Assembly (NCBI GenBank): GCA_036785705.1
Contig: JAWUZG010000084.1
Span: forward strand, 9,685,501-9,749,500
Source: Acanthornis magna
Lineage: Eukaryota; Chordata; Aves; Passeriformes; Acanthizidae
Length of the DNA: 64,000 nucleotides
Reading direction: 5' to 3'
The notes below the pieces were generated by a model. It saw nothing but the letters and a program-made list of their open reading frames with translations. It was not told the DNA's origin and did no database searches. Numbering within the stretch: the first letter of the stretch is position 1; each line of letters opens with the position of its first letter. This document shows, in pieces, positions 14,270-28,255 of the stretch. A program made the translations under genes and the position numbers.

Positions 14270-16440
14270 GAAAATACCTGGAATTGAAGCAGTGTCTTGG
14301 TCATGGAACACATTAATGCTTTCTTCATTCTCTAAAAAGTTTTCTGGTCCCAATTATTTTTCCTTGCCTGTACAACCATCAAACTGAAGAAAAATAACCA
14401 ATTATTTGCACACCTTTGGTTTTCAGCAGAAGTCTGCTCCAAGGAATCTTCTCCACATACACTTCTCATCACTTTTCCTCTTCAAAGGGGACTGAGTACT
14501 GCAGTAACCTTCTCTGCTTATTTACAGCAGTGTAGCAAAACACATTTCTGAGTTTACCTGTGCCCTCCTAAGTGTCATTACCTCACATGCAGTGCAACTG
14601 TTTTTCCTTTTATACTGAACTACTCTATTTTACTTAATGGCATTTTCCTGTTATTTCTCTTTGGGACTCCCAGTGTTTGCTGGATACAAAAATGCATCTG
14701 AAACTTGTCCTCCTGAGACATATGCCTCCCCTATGACTCCAAGATTATTTCATCTAAAATTTGATAGGGAGATGTGGACTACTTTGTAGTGTGATCCATT
14801 TCAACTGTTCTAGCAAGGTAGGTAATCCTATACTGTCCCAGTTTTATAAGAATCCAGGCAATTTGAATTAATAGCATAAAAGTATAGCACTTGCCATAAA
14901 CATGGAACAGTTGCTTTATTGCACTTGTCAAATGCATTCCTCTCTTTGGTCACAGTTATGGTCGAAGAATTTAACAAAAAATTAACAAGCCATTCACAAT
15001 AAAAACGAACCCAAAAGAAGTCAAAGCTGGAAAAAGCATCACATACCCTACATATTTGAACTCTTACAGTTTTTCCAGCCTGGTTCTCAATCTTAGTTCC
15101 ACAAGTTTCTTATAAGCACATCCCTTGTTCAATACAAATTCAAGTGGAAAGGACAGCAGAGAGGTGTCAGCTCTGAGAAAAGTGAGCGGATGCTGCACAC
15201 AGGATAAATATCTGCCCTATTTCTGAAACAGGAACAGAAGCAGTAGCCACGAGCAGAAAGCCAGACAGCATTGCCCAGGCCATTAACCTAGATGGCTCAT
15301 CCTGAGCACAGCCATCTGCCCACAGCTAATCCTACACCCCAGGTATCTGAGGGGAGCCCGCAGGCTGCCGTGCCCACACACAGCACGGCCAGAGCAGACA
15401 AATCCTGCAGCACTGCTGGCCCCACACCCTCACCCTGCTGCCAAGCCTCACCACCGAGCAAACACTTCCAAAAATCCTGAAAACTTGTATTTTATAGCTG
15501 CAGTCAGAGAACAACAGTTCACAGAAAGAAATTTCTCAACACAATATATGGAAAACAAACCCCTTTATTTTTAAAGGCCTACAAGCAATCTGAGAAATTC
15601 ATGTGTCTGCTGTGGTAGAACAGCTTGACAGAGCCACTATAAAACAAACAATTTACCATTTTGATGTGGCATGGTGGCAGTAGGAAGCACAATTTTGTCT
15701 GCTTTTACTGCAGTGACCTCTGCCCCTCTGCATCATAATTTGAGAAGCAGCTGTGTGCTTAGAGCCCAACACGCTGCTTGCTCCTGTCTGCGGGGCACGG
15801 CGAGTGTCACTGCCGTGTCACTCCTGCTGATTAGCACAGCCCCCGAGGAGGCTGCCACGGGGAAGGCCTGGTGCCCCCTGCCCGAGACAGGTGCACACCC
15901 CTGTCACATCCCACACACGTGTGCTCTGGCCTTGTTACCACTGCTTGCTGTCATCAAAGCAGACTACGGGCAGCAAGTGCAACATCACACAAGAGACTCA
16001 GCAGTTTGAATTCAACATCTTAGCGGTGCCTGTCTAAGGCTCATATTCTTCCACAAGTGTAGTAGGAACAGTTTGAAGATAAGGCAGTGGGGTCAGAGCA
16101 AAAGGTGCTGGAAGAATCTTTGTTTTGTCCTCAAATTGAAAAATAAAATATCCTCTTAAACAAAACTAATTTGGAGTCAGCAATAGGGTTTCTTTTCAAG
16201 TCTGCCACAGGCCTAGTAAAGAACTATTCTTTGTATGTAAAAAAGTCAAAATATAGCAGCATCGCATGAAGATTTTGCTGAAAATTAAAAGTTTAAGAAC
16301 GAAAGTGTCCAGTACTTGGCAGTCATGGGTGTATTTCAGTAATCCTGAAGGCCCAGGGGTCCACATGAAGTCCTGAACACTGCAGTTACTTGAGAAAGGG
16401 AACCTCCATCACATTAGCATTTTGGCCTCAATCCAAGAAA

Positions 16441-16478
16441 GCACTTAAGCATGTGCTTAACTTTAAGCACATGAGTGC
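16441..16478. repeat. Hairpin-forming fragment, probably an ancient sauropsid interspersed repeat
   Basis: Positions 16450-16459 (catgtgctta) and 16464-16473 (taagcacatg) are perfect inverted arms around the 4-base loop at 16460-16463. The outer flanks gcact (16441-16445) and agtgc (16474-16478) also pair, leaving a 4-base bulge on the left arm. The reverse complement, with its 'cacatgcttaagtgctt' core and the following 'ggattgaggcc', resembles a short sequence that I recall scattered through bird and turtle genomes. The family assignment is from memory, while the hairpin is seen directly. Confidence 0.5.
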
Positions 16479-19400
16479 TCCCACCCACATAAAAGGGCCA
16501 CTTATTCACTGAAAAATAAGCATCTGCAGAAATACTTTCCTGTATCAGCTTCTTTGCTGCGTATCTTCCAGGATTACACCCTATCAAGTGACTCCCTGGA
16601 AAAAAAAAAGGACCAAAAAACCACCACCTAAACAGAAGTTGACTTCAGGCAGGGTTGCCAATTGCCAGGGGCTGGCTTAGCACATGTGGCACTCAGCTTT
16701 GGAGCCCCACGTCCTCCCCAGCTCTCACAACAGCTGCACAGCAGTGAGGAGCCTCTCCCGAGGCCAGCGCGTGTTCAAGAGCTGCTGTCTCAGCCTTTGC
16801 CTGCTGGTTCTAAAAAAAGTCGTGTAGAAGCAATTCCTCCTAACCAAAAGCTCGCCTGCTTCACTGAAGGCCAGGGTGTAAAATACAGAGCTGCCACAAG
16901 GCACTGCCGACAAAAGGTAAGAGCTGCTGCCAGTCAACCAACAAGGTGTTAGGATGAAAACAGCAATCTGCTACAGGCCGGTTGCTTTGGACCAAGCCCT
17001 AAAGACCTTAAATTTCATATAGAAGGAGGGGGTAAGGGCAGCTCGGGAATTTATGCACATGGGCAGAGGGTAAGGCAGCAAAAACCAATTCTAAGCAGGC
17101 AGTGGAAAAAGATTGTGTCATATCTCCCACATGCGTTCTTGGAAGGTCATCACAATCACAAATGCTAACTGCAGTTCAGGCTCCTGCAGCAGAGTAATAC
17201 TCATCAATCATCCTCATCAGTTAGAAATTACTCACAGGGATAGATTAGATATTCCATAAGAAAAGTGCATGCCCAAACACCCTGAAGCCCTTCTGGGATG
17301 TGATCACACCTCCCTCTTGCATGCTGGATCTCCCTCCTTGGGAAAGCAACATGGGTGCTGAAGGCCCAGCCCCAGTATGAGCAATTAGGCTCAGTTTTGT
17401 GTTTCACAAAAACCTCTTGCCTTAATGCTACAAAATAACCTTAAATTTATCATGACTGTTAAAGAGTGTGGAATTAAACCCGCCCTGAAGTCAGAGCACA
17501 AGCAGCACTCAGCCCACTTTAAGGAAAAGCAAATGTTCCTAGTTCTGCACCAAGTTGTGCAACAGGCTGCCCCTGAGCAGAGAATTTGAGTCATTTGTAC
17601 AATCTGGCCACCCACCATGCAGGTTTCGTACCTGCTGCTGCACACCAAGGCACACCCTGGTGCAGGATCCAGCACAGGCACCTGTCAGCCCTGTGATTTG
17701 TGACCCTCTGACTGGGGCAGCCAGAGACGCTCTTTACAGCCCGGTGACACTTTCGGCTGTGTGTGTTCCAGCTGCTGTGGTGGAGAGCACGTTCCTTACC
17801 AATTCAGATCAAAGGCCATGCCGACACAAACACAGGAGTTTTGCAAGTCAGTCAGCTGTGTGCTATAACAAAGGTGTGCCTGGGATGCTCCTTAATATTT
17901 CTCTTAGCATGCCCAAAACTGGCATCAGCTTGTGTGAGGACCAAGATCAGTGAGACAGGAACTATCAGCCACAATGTTGGTACCAGATGAGGGGGTGACT
18001 TTAAACAAGGCTTAGAAAATATTTTGAATGCACACACAAGACCAAGCCATAGTTCTTACTCAGCTTTCTATAGCAGACCGAATGCAAACCATTTGTTTTG
18101 CTACCTAATCAGATACACAGGCTACTGGGTGTCTGATGCATGAGGCATGGGATAAAAACCAGGCTGAAGTGAATACAACAAAAGCCAAAGTATCGTGCAT
18201 CATTATTTTCTTGTGACTCCTAGTTTCCAAGTTCTCCAGGGAATGTGACAACCATTTCCACATCTGACTATTTCATTTTGAAAGAAATGTAAGCTAGACT
18301 TAACTATTTTCTTTCCATATGTGTCTGGTAGATATATTTATCATCAAGAGGTTCTTCTCCTCCTCTTCCCCCCACTTAGCAGCTCTTGACTTTGTGTGGC
18401 CCCTCCATACCAGCATATTGTTTGTGCTTTTGGCAAGACCCTACTTTAAAGTATGACATGTTTATGTAAGAGGCATTGATGGCTAACACAGGCTTCAGCT
18501 CAGTAGGGCATTTGGGATGGTGTCAGTGAGGAATGCTCTCCCCTGATTTATGAGCATGTTATAGTTATTCAGGTGGAGTGGCAGGACCTGGCAGTAAGCA
18601 CCAGCACACAGATCAAATGTGTTTTAAGTTCACAGATCAGGCCGAGGTGCTGCCAGTCGCCACAGGGTTGTGGCAGGGGAAACTAAGCCCTCTGCTTTTA
18701 AAAAGAAAGCAATCTCTGAAGACAAGGAGCTGCCCTCAACCTTAAGCCTTACTAGCCAACATCCTTATTGTTCTTATGAATCCTGTTCTGCAATTTTATG
18801 GTGGCATATATGCAGATTCAGAGACAGATGCTTACGGTAGCCTACAAATCTGACTTACTGCACCATTCTTTTTGCAAGACAAGTCTTATTCACTTGGCTG
18901 TTTCCAGATACTTAAGTACTTAAACAAAGTTCTTTGACTCTTTCCCTTTTAATCTGCTTTACTTACAATAGGTGCAGGTTGAAGAGATGTTCTTTGGAGA
19001 CATGTGACTGAAGTGCTCATATTTATAAGCCCATTCACCCTACACTGTTCCCCCTAAAAAAAACCCCTCGCTTTGGAGCATCGCATGGTTCCCCAGGAGC
19101 CAAACCCCACCCCCAGTGTTTGCCAGCATTCTTTCTATGTAAGGTGCTTATTAACATCTTCAGCTCTCAATGAAATCAGTTCCCCTCATTCACAGCTGAA
19201 ATAGCTTTGCAGTTTGCTCACATCTGCAGTTTGCACCTTTAATTAAGACGTTCTACTTCATTCTTCCCTTATGCTGTTGCACCTTCCTCTGGAATTATCA
19301 GTTTGGCAACACAACTGTGTAAACCGGTATGTATACAAAAGCCTATGCTGAATTAATGTATCTCCCATGATGTAACAGGAGAGTAAGTCCCTCAATTTCT

Positions 19401-19479
19401 TAAGGCGGAGGGGAAGAAGGGCAGAAAAACAAGTTCTGCTCAGCATTTCTCAAGCACTAAAGAAATTTGACAGGCAGAG

Positions 19480-19842
19480 AGAGTTGGGGTTTCTCAGCCT
19501 GGAGAAGAAAAAGCTCCGAGGAGACTTCATAGCATCTTCCAGTACCTAAAGGAGGCTTACAAGACCTGGAGAGGGACTTTTCATCAGGGCATGTGATGAC
19601 ACGGGAGGAACGGTTTTAAAATGAAAGAAAGTAGGTTTAGATATTAAGAAGAAATTCTGTACTGTGAGAGTGGCAAGACACTGGCACAGGTTGGCCAAAG
19701 AAGCATGGATGGCCCATCCCTGGAAGTGTTCAAGGCCAGGCTGGATAGAGCTCTGAGCAACCTTGGTCCCTGCTCGTGGCAGAGAGGTTGGAATATGATC
19801 TTTAAGGTTACTCCAACCCAGGCCATTCTGCAATTCTAAAAC
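19480..19842 (+). mobile_element. CR1 LINE, 5'-truncated 3' portion
   Basis: The stretch begins with CR1-like 'ctcagcctggagaag'. It passes through the typical 'tattaagaagaaattct', 'cccatccctggaagtgttc' and 'aaggccaggctggat' blocks, and ends with 'caacccaggccattctgcaattct'. It comprises the 3' end of the reverse-transcriptase region and the 3' UTR of a chicken-repeat-1 element inserted in the plus orientation. Short deletions and substitutions show it is old and immobile. Confidence 0.9.
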
Positions 19843-20116
19843 TCCTGGAGCTGCTTAAGTGAAGCCATGTAAGATACTACTTGTTTCTAGAAGAAAAGTA
19901 TGTACTTTACACATAAAAGTCAATTTAATAATTACGTGAACCTTCTGCTGCTGCCATCACAATGCCAGTGAAGGTAACTTGACACACATGATTTCAAGTT
20001 AGGGAGTTACTTTTCTCTGCAGTGAGCACACAAGTGATAAAACACATCACAAGGAAATCTCTGATAGTTTCTGCTGTCTTGACGAGTTCAAAAGTCCTGT
20101 TCTCTTTCCATGAAGG

Positions 20117-20118
<2 letters not shown>

Positions 20119-20160
<42 letters not shown>
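20119..20160. repeat. (CA)n microsatellite
   Basis: About 21 uninterrupted CA units. The tract is pure, so length polymorphism is expected. It is a simple sequence repeat with no gene nearby. Confidence 0.97.
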
Positions 20161-20162
<2 letters not shown>

Positions 20163-21204
20163 ATTAGGGTCAATAAACAGACTTAGAATTCAAACCCCCC
20201 CCCAAGACGCAGCCAGAAATAGCTCAGTGTACAGTTCTATACAGAGCAGTCACACATGCTGGTAACCAGCCCATGGCACAACTATTCCGACCAGGCTTCC
20301 AAACAAGCAGTTCACGTTTACACAAATACAGGATGATTAACTTCCAGAGAGACACCACTCTGGCAACTATAGGGAAATGCCAACGTAGTCAAAACCTGAA
20401 AGTAGTGAAATATTTAAAGCAGATTCATAAAGCAAGACCCAGTAGAAGACCCCAATCTCAGAACTTACCTGATTGCTTTTCTGCAGGATCTTCATCTGTT
20501 GTAGATCAGGTTTTAGAAATTATTTTTAACTTCTTTTTCACCAGCTACAACTCCAGAGCAATAAATCAAACTTCAAGAGTCAGTTACATTATAGGCAATA
20601 GTAAGAGGCACCCATTACCATATTTCCTTATATGCAAAGAAACTCAAGCCCCCCACCCTCCAAAATAACCCCCACCCCAGCCATACTGCCATTTCATCCT
20701 TCAGAAATGACCTTGTATTGATTGTTTGTTAAGATAAAAGCACCTTTTGGAGGCTCATTGCTGCCCTGTTAACTGTTAATTAAAGACAAATTCTCCTCTT
20801 CCCTCACCCCTAAAACAAAAATGTCAAGAGGCAAAGCCTAGAGAGACATTGGATTGCAGGGGCTACCCTGAACTGATTGTGCTGGGATGAGTGGAGGCTT
20901 CTCTAGCTTTATTCTGTTTTGTTTGATTTGCTCCAATTTGAAATGCAAATGAAAAGTCAAGCTTGAGTCCCAGCAATTCTAAATTCTCTAAATATTATCA
21001 ACCAACACAGTGAAAGAGTAATCAAAAATTAAAAGTTAATGAGTGAGAGTCTATTTTCTTGAAGAGATACAGAATTCTAATGTTACTTTCAATCTGAAGT
21101 TCTTCAAAATAGTCAGTGTGTTTGGTTACACATTTTTCTTTCCTTGCAATTTTTTTGTAATAATTATAGAACTCGGAGCTACTGGAAAGAATAACATGAA
21201 TCAT

Positions 21205-21275
21205 TTTAGCTAAAGAAAAGAAAAAAAAAAAAGAAAAAAGAAAAAAAAAGGAAAAAAAAGAAAATTAAAGAAAAT
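21205..21275 (+). repeat. Homopurine A/G tract
   Basis: The plus strand is almost entirely A and G for about 70 bases, with runs of 3 to 12 A residues separated by G. The only pyrimidine break is a 'tt' near the right end. Such tracts can adopt triplex structures, but I see no gene or element boundary that it would serve. Confidence 0.8.
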
Positions 21276-24200
21276 CCTTAAAACCAGACAATCAGACAAA
21301 CAATTTAACTGCAGTTATGATGGCACTGAACGCTGTACAGAGGAAAATAACTACTCCCCTCCACCTGCTGCTCCTGCTGCTCACGCTTTGCACTGAAGGA
21401 AACTGACTGCAAACTACTTGTATGGGCAACTCTATTTGTAAAACTGACCAGAGAAAATAAAGTCTGTACAAATCATTGTGTTTGAATATTAGGCTGCATA
21501 ATTGGGGAGTACTTGTACAATATTGCATGGATGTTTCCATTTATTTCTAATAATCACTGGGTGTGCAAAATTAATGGGGTTTAAAATTAAATTGTGTCCT
21601 CAAACCTGAGGTTCATGGAATCAAACACACATTTTCCCTTTTACAAAATGTAAGTGGTGATATACTAGTTTTTAGTTAGCATGAAAGAGAATAAAATAGT
21701 TTGTGTGGCACATCAGACAGCAGTCATCATCAAAATGTCCTTGTTTTGGCTAAATATTCTCAGTGCATTATTCAGGTTACACTGCACCAGCATCTAAAGA
21801 GATCTAGAAGCTGAACGATCTGGAGAGGCCTGGTGAGCCAGTTACTCCCACAGGACTCACAACTCATCTCCGCATGTTCTACTTCCATTCACCAGTGGAT
21901 GATTGTGTGGTACATGGCCAGGCCATGTAAGACTGGCTGGCAATCCCATTTTGGGTCCAGGCTGTGGGAAAGGAAATCAAAGTTTCCTTTTTTGATCTAC
22001 TGAAATGCTTTTAGCTCCTCTCAGATTTGTCATAACAACAATACACTTAAGGAATAATCTAATGCAGGCTTAAACCTCTCTTCAGTACAGACTGCTAAAA
22101 ATGCCTTTCTCAATTTGATATGCTACACTGACATATTGCACTTTTCTGTATCTGTTTCATTCCCTTATGGTGGATGAAATTCAAAGGTATTATGCAAAGT
22201 AATAGCCAGCCCCAAGTGAGGCAGCTAAACCCACAAATCTGGCTGTACAATGAATATGATCTAGTCAAAGCTAATTAATTGTTCCATATCCATCATCAAT
22301 TCTTCCATTACAAAGTTCTTTTCCCTTCCTCTCAAGGGCTTTTCTACTTCACTCTATAGCATTTCTGACTCCTTTCCACTGATGTACAAAGCTCTGAGTT
22401 CTCCTACACAAACCTGAGCTTCTTCCCCAGGCTAATTGGCATAATTTCCGTGCATGTTTGTCTGAATTTCTTGCTGTTTTCTTCCAAAGGATGTGTATCT
22501 CGAATTTAGTCCTGGAGATCTGAATTGAACAGAAGTCCTCAGTACCTCCTGGATGTGGCTCTGTTGGTGCCTGCTGCTCCTGCTTCCCTCTCCAAGTCCT
22601 GCTCTGAGCAAGGCACTGCAACTGCCTTCTCTCAGTGTCTCCTCTCCTCCTGTTTCACTGGGGGGAGCAGGCTCGAGCCTTCCTCAGGGTCCTCTCCTCC
22701 GTGAGCAGAGGCCCAGGCACACCTGCAGAGGCACCACACTAATGGCAGCTGGCACTGTCTGTCTCCCAGCAGCAGGGCATTAATAACCATTAACAAAATG
22801 CTATACAGTTCCAGTATGATGTCAGTGGTATTAACCTCTGTCATTCCTGTATCAGCACTCGTGAATGACTGGTTTTCCATTTTTTTCCCTTTAAAACTTA
22901 CCTCTGAAATACTCCATAGTGTTAAAACCAACAATGACTACTTAGAATAGCTTATTTTCCAGTTTTGAAAATGAACTCCCAGTTATCAGTACTACGTTAA
23001 ACAACAGCTGAATTTCTCTCATCCATATTTTTTACCAAGCTTTACAAAAAATAAACCAAAGCAAAACCTTCATGCCCTGCAGACTTGTGAGCATTTTTGA
23101 GAGGCACTAAGGATTTGCCACTTATTAGAGAAAATAGGTGGGAAAGATTGGGGGTTTTCTGGAATGGATAGTTTATGAGCAGATTACTCAGAACTGCTGT
23201 ATTACAGCAAAAATGCTATTTCTTTCAGGAGCATGAAATATGAGTATCTTTTCTCAGTTCAAACCAGTAACCAGAGCAGAAGCAATTCTTCCTAAATGGT
23301 ATGTCCATAAAGCCTCTTACAACTTTACAGTATCTAGGTATGCATTGTTTCTCAGCTCAAAATAAAATAAATGCCAACACTATAAACAGATGAGATAAAG
23401 TCTGTAGGAAGGGAGAGCTGGTATCATTTATTAATAAAGACAACAGGAACAAAATACAGTTTTCCATGTATTTAACCACAATTACATTCTTAGATTATTA
23501 ACAGAACACCCCTGTTGAATACACCCTGTGATGACTCAGGATCAATATGCCTTAAGATGATTTGAAAGACTGATGGATTTTCAAAACTGTCCTTTACTTT
23601 TTAGATTAAGCAGGACATATTTCCATTGCTCACATACTTTGCTATTTACTGGCAGACTCCAAGTTATGCGAAGGCCTAATCCCACCCCAGTTTCAGGGCA
23701 GTGACATCCCCCTATCTCCACCAATGCTTTAAAATATCCACTTTATCACAGTGAAATCTTTGGTTCTAGAAAACAGGATGGGGCCCCCAGATAAACATTT
23801 GCACGGCAAACTAGTCTTGCCCATCTCCATGTCTACATTCATGCCTAAATGCTATTAATAGGCATAGGGAGTGAATGTGCAAGACCAGACTGGGAATGCT
23901 TTGTACTCCCATGGTCTGTATCAGTCACACAATGCAGTTGTTTCCCCAAGTTGGGTTTAATGTGTGGGGTTTGATTGTTTCTTTTCCTGTCAGTTTTGGG
24001 TTTGTTGGTTTTTGGCTTTCAGGTTTTTAATTGGTGTTGTTTCTAAAAAAGAAAAAAAAGTCTTTACCTCTCAAAAACCCCCAAGAAGTCCATGTGATGT
24101 AGAGCTTCAATTGAAAATTAAAAAAGGTTATAGAAGATTTGCCACTTTTGGTTCCTGTGTGTAGAGCAGATAGTCCCAGTGGAATAAAGCGAAGGATAAA

Positions 24201-27200
24201 ACCATCCTCTTCATGAATGACACAGAACAAGGGTTACTGCCACCAAAAGCGAAGTTTGCTCTGAAGCAGCTCAGTACAAATCATCACAAGGTGAGGGAGC
24301 TGAGAGCACAGCACAGGCACTGCAGTCATGTGGAAGCAGGTGACAGGAGGGAAGGGATGCAGTGACTGCTGTCCTCCAGCCCTGCTGCAGACCTCCTGAG
24401 TGCATGCTTCAGGTTAAATCAGGTCTTAGAGACACCCTCTAGCAGGCAGTGAACCAGCCAGTGGCACCTCGGTGAGAGGCAAATCCGCATCCCTGTGGAA
24501 ATGGCAGAACACTGATCAATTTAATTCCATGTCCTTCCTTAGAAAAGATAGTAAGAGACAGTGAGGAGAAAAATTTGTACAAATGTACCAGTTTCTTCTT
24601 CCTTCTTTGGTAGAGAAAAGGAGGAGCAGACTCCATATGCCCACCCCTCCCCTGATCATAGCATTTAGCAGAAAGGGGGAGAAGGGCTTTTCTGCAGAGC
24701 CTGTGCCTTTGAGGCAGCAGCAGGGCAAGAGTTCAGTTTTACGACTCTTGGCCCCAACACAATTTACCATTTACAAACTAATCCTCCTCTGCTGGAGAGC
24801 ACAAGGCCTGCTAAAGCTCTCATGTCCACTTCTCTGATTCTCCATTGTCCACACTGACAGGGAGATGCCGAAGACCTAATCGGTGTGTAATTCAATCGCT
24901 GTCCAGGCTGTGTCACAGCACAATGCTCTGCTTGTAGTGCCACGGGCTGAGGCAGCCAGCTACTGTTATGCCCCACAGCAGGTGTGAAGAATGTCACTCG
25001 CTCTGACTGTGTGCTGCCCCTCTCCCAGGTCCATTCCTGACACTACGTTCACTCACCACTTACAGGCTATTTTTCCTACTGGCAGCAAGCTCATTGTCAG
25101 CTCTCTGGTAAAAGGGCACTCTCAGTATTTCTGACCCTGAACTGGGAATTCCTGCACAGCTAACATGGGCCTCATACAGAGTAAACCCCTTTGCTCTCCA
25201 GATCCCAAAAATGTGGAGGTCTGCTAACGAGCTCTTTATTTTCTTAGCCTTAACCCAGCAGTTAGTAAATTATGATTTACCACACCCAAACTGTTCACTC
25301 TGTTGTTTCTCACCAGACACACTGGACATTGCCACACACCCTTTAGGAATGGCTTGAATTAACAAGGGTCCTTGCTACCTAATTACATTTTAATTAGCCA
25401 AAAGACAGATGCTTCAAAAAATTCCTATCCTCATGTAGGTGGTTAAAAACATCTGGAATACCAAATAAAACAGTGGCTTGTTCAAGGGATGTGAGAATAG
25501 AATGAGCACAGAAACGCCCTATTTCTCACACGTCTATTTCCTTAACAGCCTTGAGAATTTCGTTCATGTAGAGTTTCTGGTGCTATTTTTCCAATTCCTT
25601 AATTTTTATGTAGAAACAAACCAAATAACAGGAATACCTGATGGAAGAGCTAAACTGGGACAGAAATTGTACAAGCCTGTACAGCAGCAGTTTTTCATCC
25701 AGAAGAAGAAACAACTGAAGTAAGCTGGATAACCTGACCAACCCAAGAAATAGATAAACCAAAATGGAGACAATTTCCCTGCCCCCACATAGGTGATCTT
25801 AAATCAATATAGTTGGCTGTCTAGACTACTTCTGTGCAATTCTATACATGAATTATGGTTACCAACATTACCTAATCCTGTAAAGGGATGAAATACTTTG
25901 TCACACTTGCAAATTCTATGAAGGCAGTGAGCAGATGAAGAAAGATGATCCAGCTTCTTACCACTTGCTACAGAAAAGTTTGTAATATTCATTATTCAAA
26001 ATATGAATCGGACATCTGTATTTACAATGTTTAACAAGTCTTGCTTAGTGTTGAAGCCAAGCTGCTCATTTCACCCATACTCATCTACTGTCATCATCGA
26101 CGGCTGATTTCCAAACATGGCCAGACACCAGTTTTCATGGCAGGGGTCATGAGACATTCTTGCATCCTGAATCAGGATTCAGCAATGCCATGTGCCAAGC
26201 CTCAGAAGCATGCAGAGCATTTACAACTGAGCACCTGCGGAAATCCCATTTCCTGACAAAGAGAGGCCTCCAATATTAATGTTTTCTCCTGCTCTTAGGC
26301 TATGCTGTAATGAAATCTGGCCTGAATAATCCTTTTATAGCTGTACAAGGAAGTATCCTTGCTTAGCATTTACCCCTCCTTATGGAGGTTCAGTGGAAAC
26401 CTGGTTGAGCACGCAGCAAAGATACACAGAATAAAAAGTCTGGCTGATGTGATATGACAAAAACTATACACAGGACAGGGACACAAAGTGAGTCTATCAG
26501 AGAAACTGGAAGGACTCTGGTAACTTTAATGAATAAAGCTAAGAGGATGGAACCCTAAGGAGTCACAATGAATTTGGTATTAAAGCCGACAGTGACATAT
26601 GCAGATGCATCCAGAGAGTGCATGCTCCTGGAAAGTGAGACCAGGAGCACTGTTGCCAATAGCATGGAAATAATCAGAGAGTGCAGGACTGCACAGGAAC
26701 CACTGCCAGGTCAGTGACAACAGTTGAAGGGGAGTAAGTTGAAGAGACACTGGAAGGGACTTGGAAGGGGCTGATTGTGATGTCAGTGATGGAAATGTCT
26801 TTGAACAGCTTATCCTATGAGACTCCTTGCTCTGCAAGGCGCCCCCACCACCTCTTGCTGCAGGTCTAGGCTGCCTTTAAGCTGCCCTCATCCCTTTGAA
26901 GGCTGTGATTCCCTCACTCCACAAAATCTGCATCCTTGTCCTGTCCCTGTCACTAACTCTGGGTTGCTGCTGCTTTATCTCTGACACAAGCTATCTATGC
27001 CCCCTCCTCCAACTCTGACCTCAAACTCCCAACCATCACATCTCCATATATCCCCAGGTCATTCCCTCTGCCTCCATTTCCCTGGCACTGTTTCTTGTAG
27101 CTGCTTCATATCCCAGATTATCTTAGCTTTTGTTTTTCTCCCTCTAGCAGTGTGAGTGTGAAGAAGGTATCACAAGTAGCAGGCCATTAGCCTCTGCACT

Positions 27201-28149
27201 GTTCTATGCCCAATCTCACTTTTGCTGAGCAACTCCCTGGAGCTTTAAACCAGCCCTGCTGGTCTTTAGTGGTCCTTCAGCCTCTTTTTGGGAACCATAC
27301 CCCATCATGGTACTGGGCAGGTTCAGTGTATGCAGGGTGACAGCCACTGTTCCCTATTTCCACAAGGAAATGCTATAACAACTTTTGTCAGCTGGGTATA
27401 AAAACCAGATCTCTGTGGCACACTTCGCTTTTCCTTCCTTCCTGCTGATCAGTCGCTCCTCTGGGTCCTCCAGGGGACCTCTCCCCTCCTCCTTGCCACG
27501 ACAGCATGCATTCAAACAGCTGCTTGGGCTGGATGAAGCACCTGCTCCGGGCAACAGCAGCTGGAGTTCATTTTGGGTCCAAAGGGCCGAGGCCAAGCAG
27601 GCTGACCGCATGTGCATTAATCCAGCATCATCACCAACTCCACCAACAACAGGTGCCCTTTGAAGAGGGAGAGAAAAACTATTTGGGGAGGAATCAGAGC
27701 TTTATAAAGGACATTATGGGCCAAGTCTTCAGCTGGTACATGCTCAGTTAAAGGATATACCCTCTTGAAGTTGTATGAGTAATGTTCACATACACAACCA
27801 AAAGATTTGGTCCACTCTCAGTGCTGCTTCTCTTCTCTTTTTAGTTTTCCTAAAGAATTTTCACCTCCTCTCCTTGCTCTGCATTGATCTTCCATCAATA
27901 AAGAAAATAAACTTTCCTGTCCCTTGCTTCAGAGCAGACAGCTACACATCCCAGATTTCACCATCCTCCTACGCACAGGTAACACAGTCTTACCTTGCAT
28001 CCCTCAGTCCTGCTCGAGTCCTGGACTCCAGATCATGAGCATGCAGCAACAGGAACAAGGGCAAGCCCATTCTGGAACAAATCAAACCAAACCCTGTCAA
28101 GGTCCCTGTAGGCCAGTGCATAATCTCCAGGTATGACCCTTAGAAATGA

Positions 28150-28255
28150 CACAGGAAGAAAAACAAACCCAACAAAAAACCAAATAAACAAACAAACAAA
28201 AAAAACCAAACAAAAAAATCCAACAAAAACACAACCAAAAACCTCCAGAAAGAGA
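28150..28255. repeat. A-rich (CAAA)n-like low-complexity DNA
   Basis: The sequence is dominated by A with spaced C residues and short (caaa) units. Open frames over it are rich in Lys, Asn and Thr on one strand and in Phe, Val and Cys on the other, and are not real genes. Confidence 0.8.

Larger units (their letters stand above)
7331..19470. other. Intergenic DNA, no gene recognised
   Basis: About 12 kb without a supportable exon. It contains an A16 run at 14254-14269 next to a (CCAAA)-like tract at about 14195-14222, an ancient hairpin repeat near 16441-16478, and moderately GC-richer patches near 8860-9240 and 15740-15960. Overlapping open frames in those GC-richer patches lack any recognisable domain. 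The stretch at 8150-8230 has E-box-like CANNTG sites beside AT-rich homeobox-like motifs and could be an enhancer, but sequence alone does not establish that. Confidence 0.55.

Noticed and set aside
26000..27000. Possible counterpart of the mammalian MYOD1 core enhancer about 20 kb upstream
   Set aside because: I cannot recognise the element by eye, and distance alone is not evidence. An alignment to the mammalian enhancer would decide.
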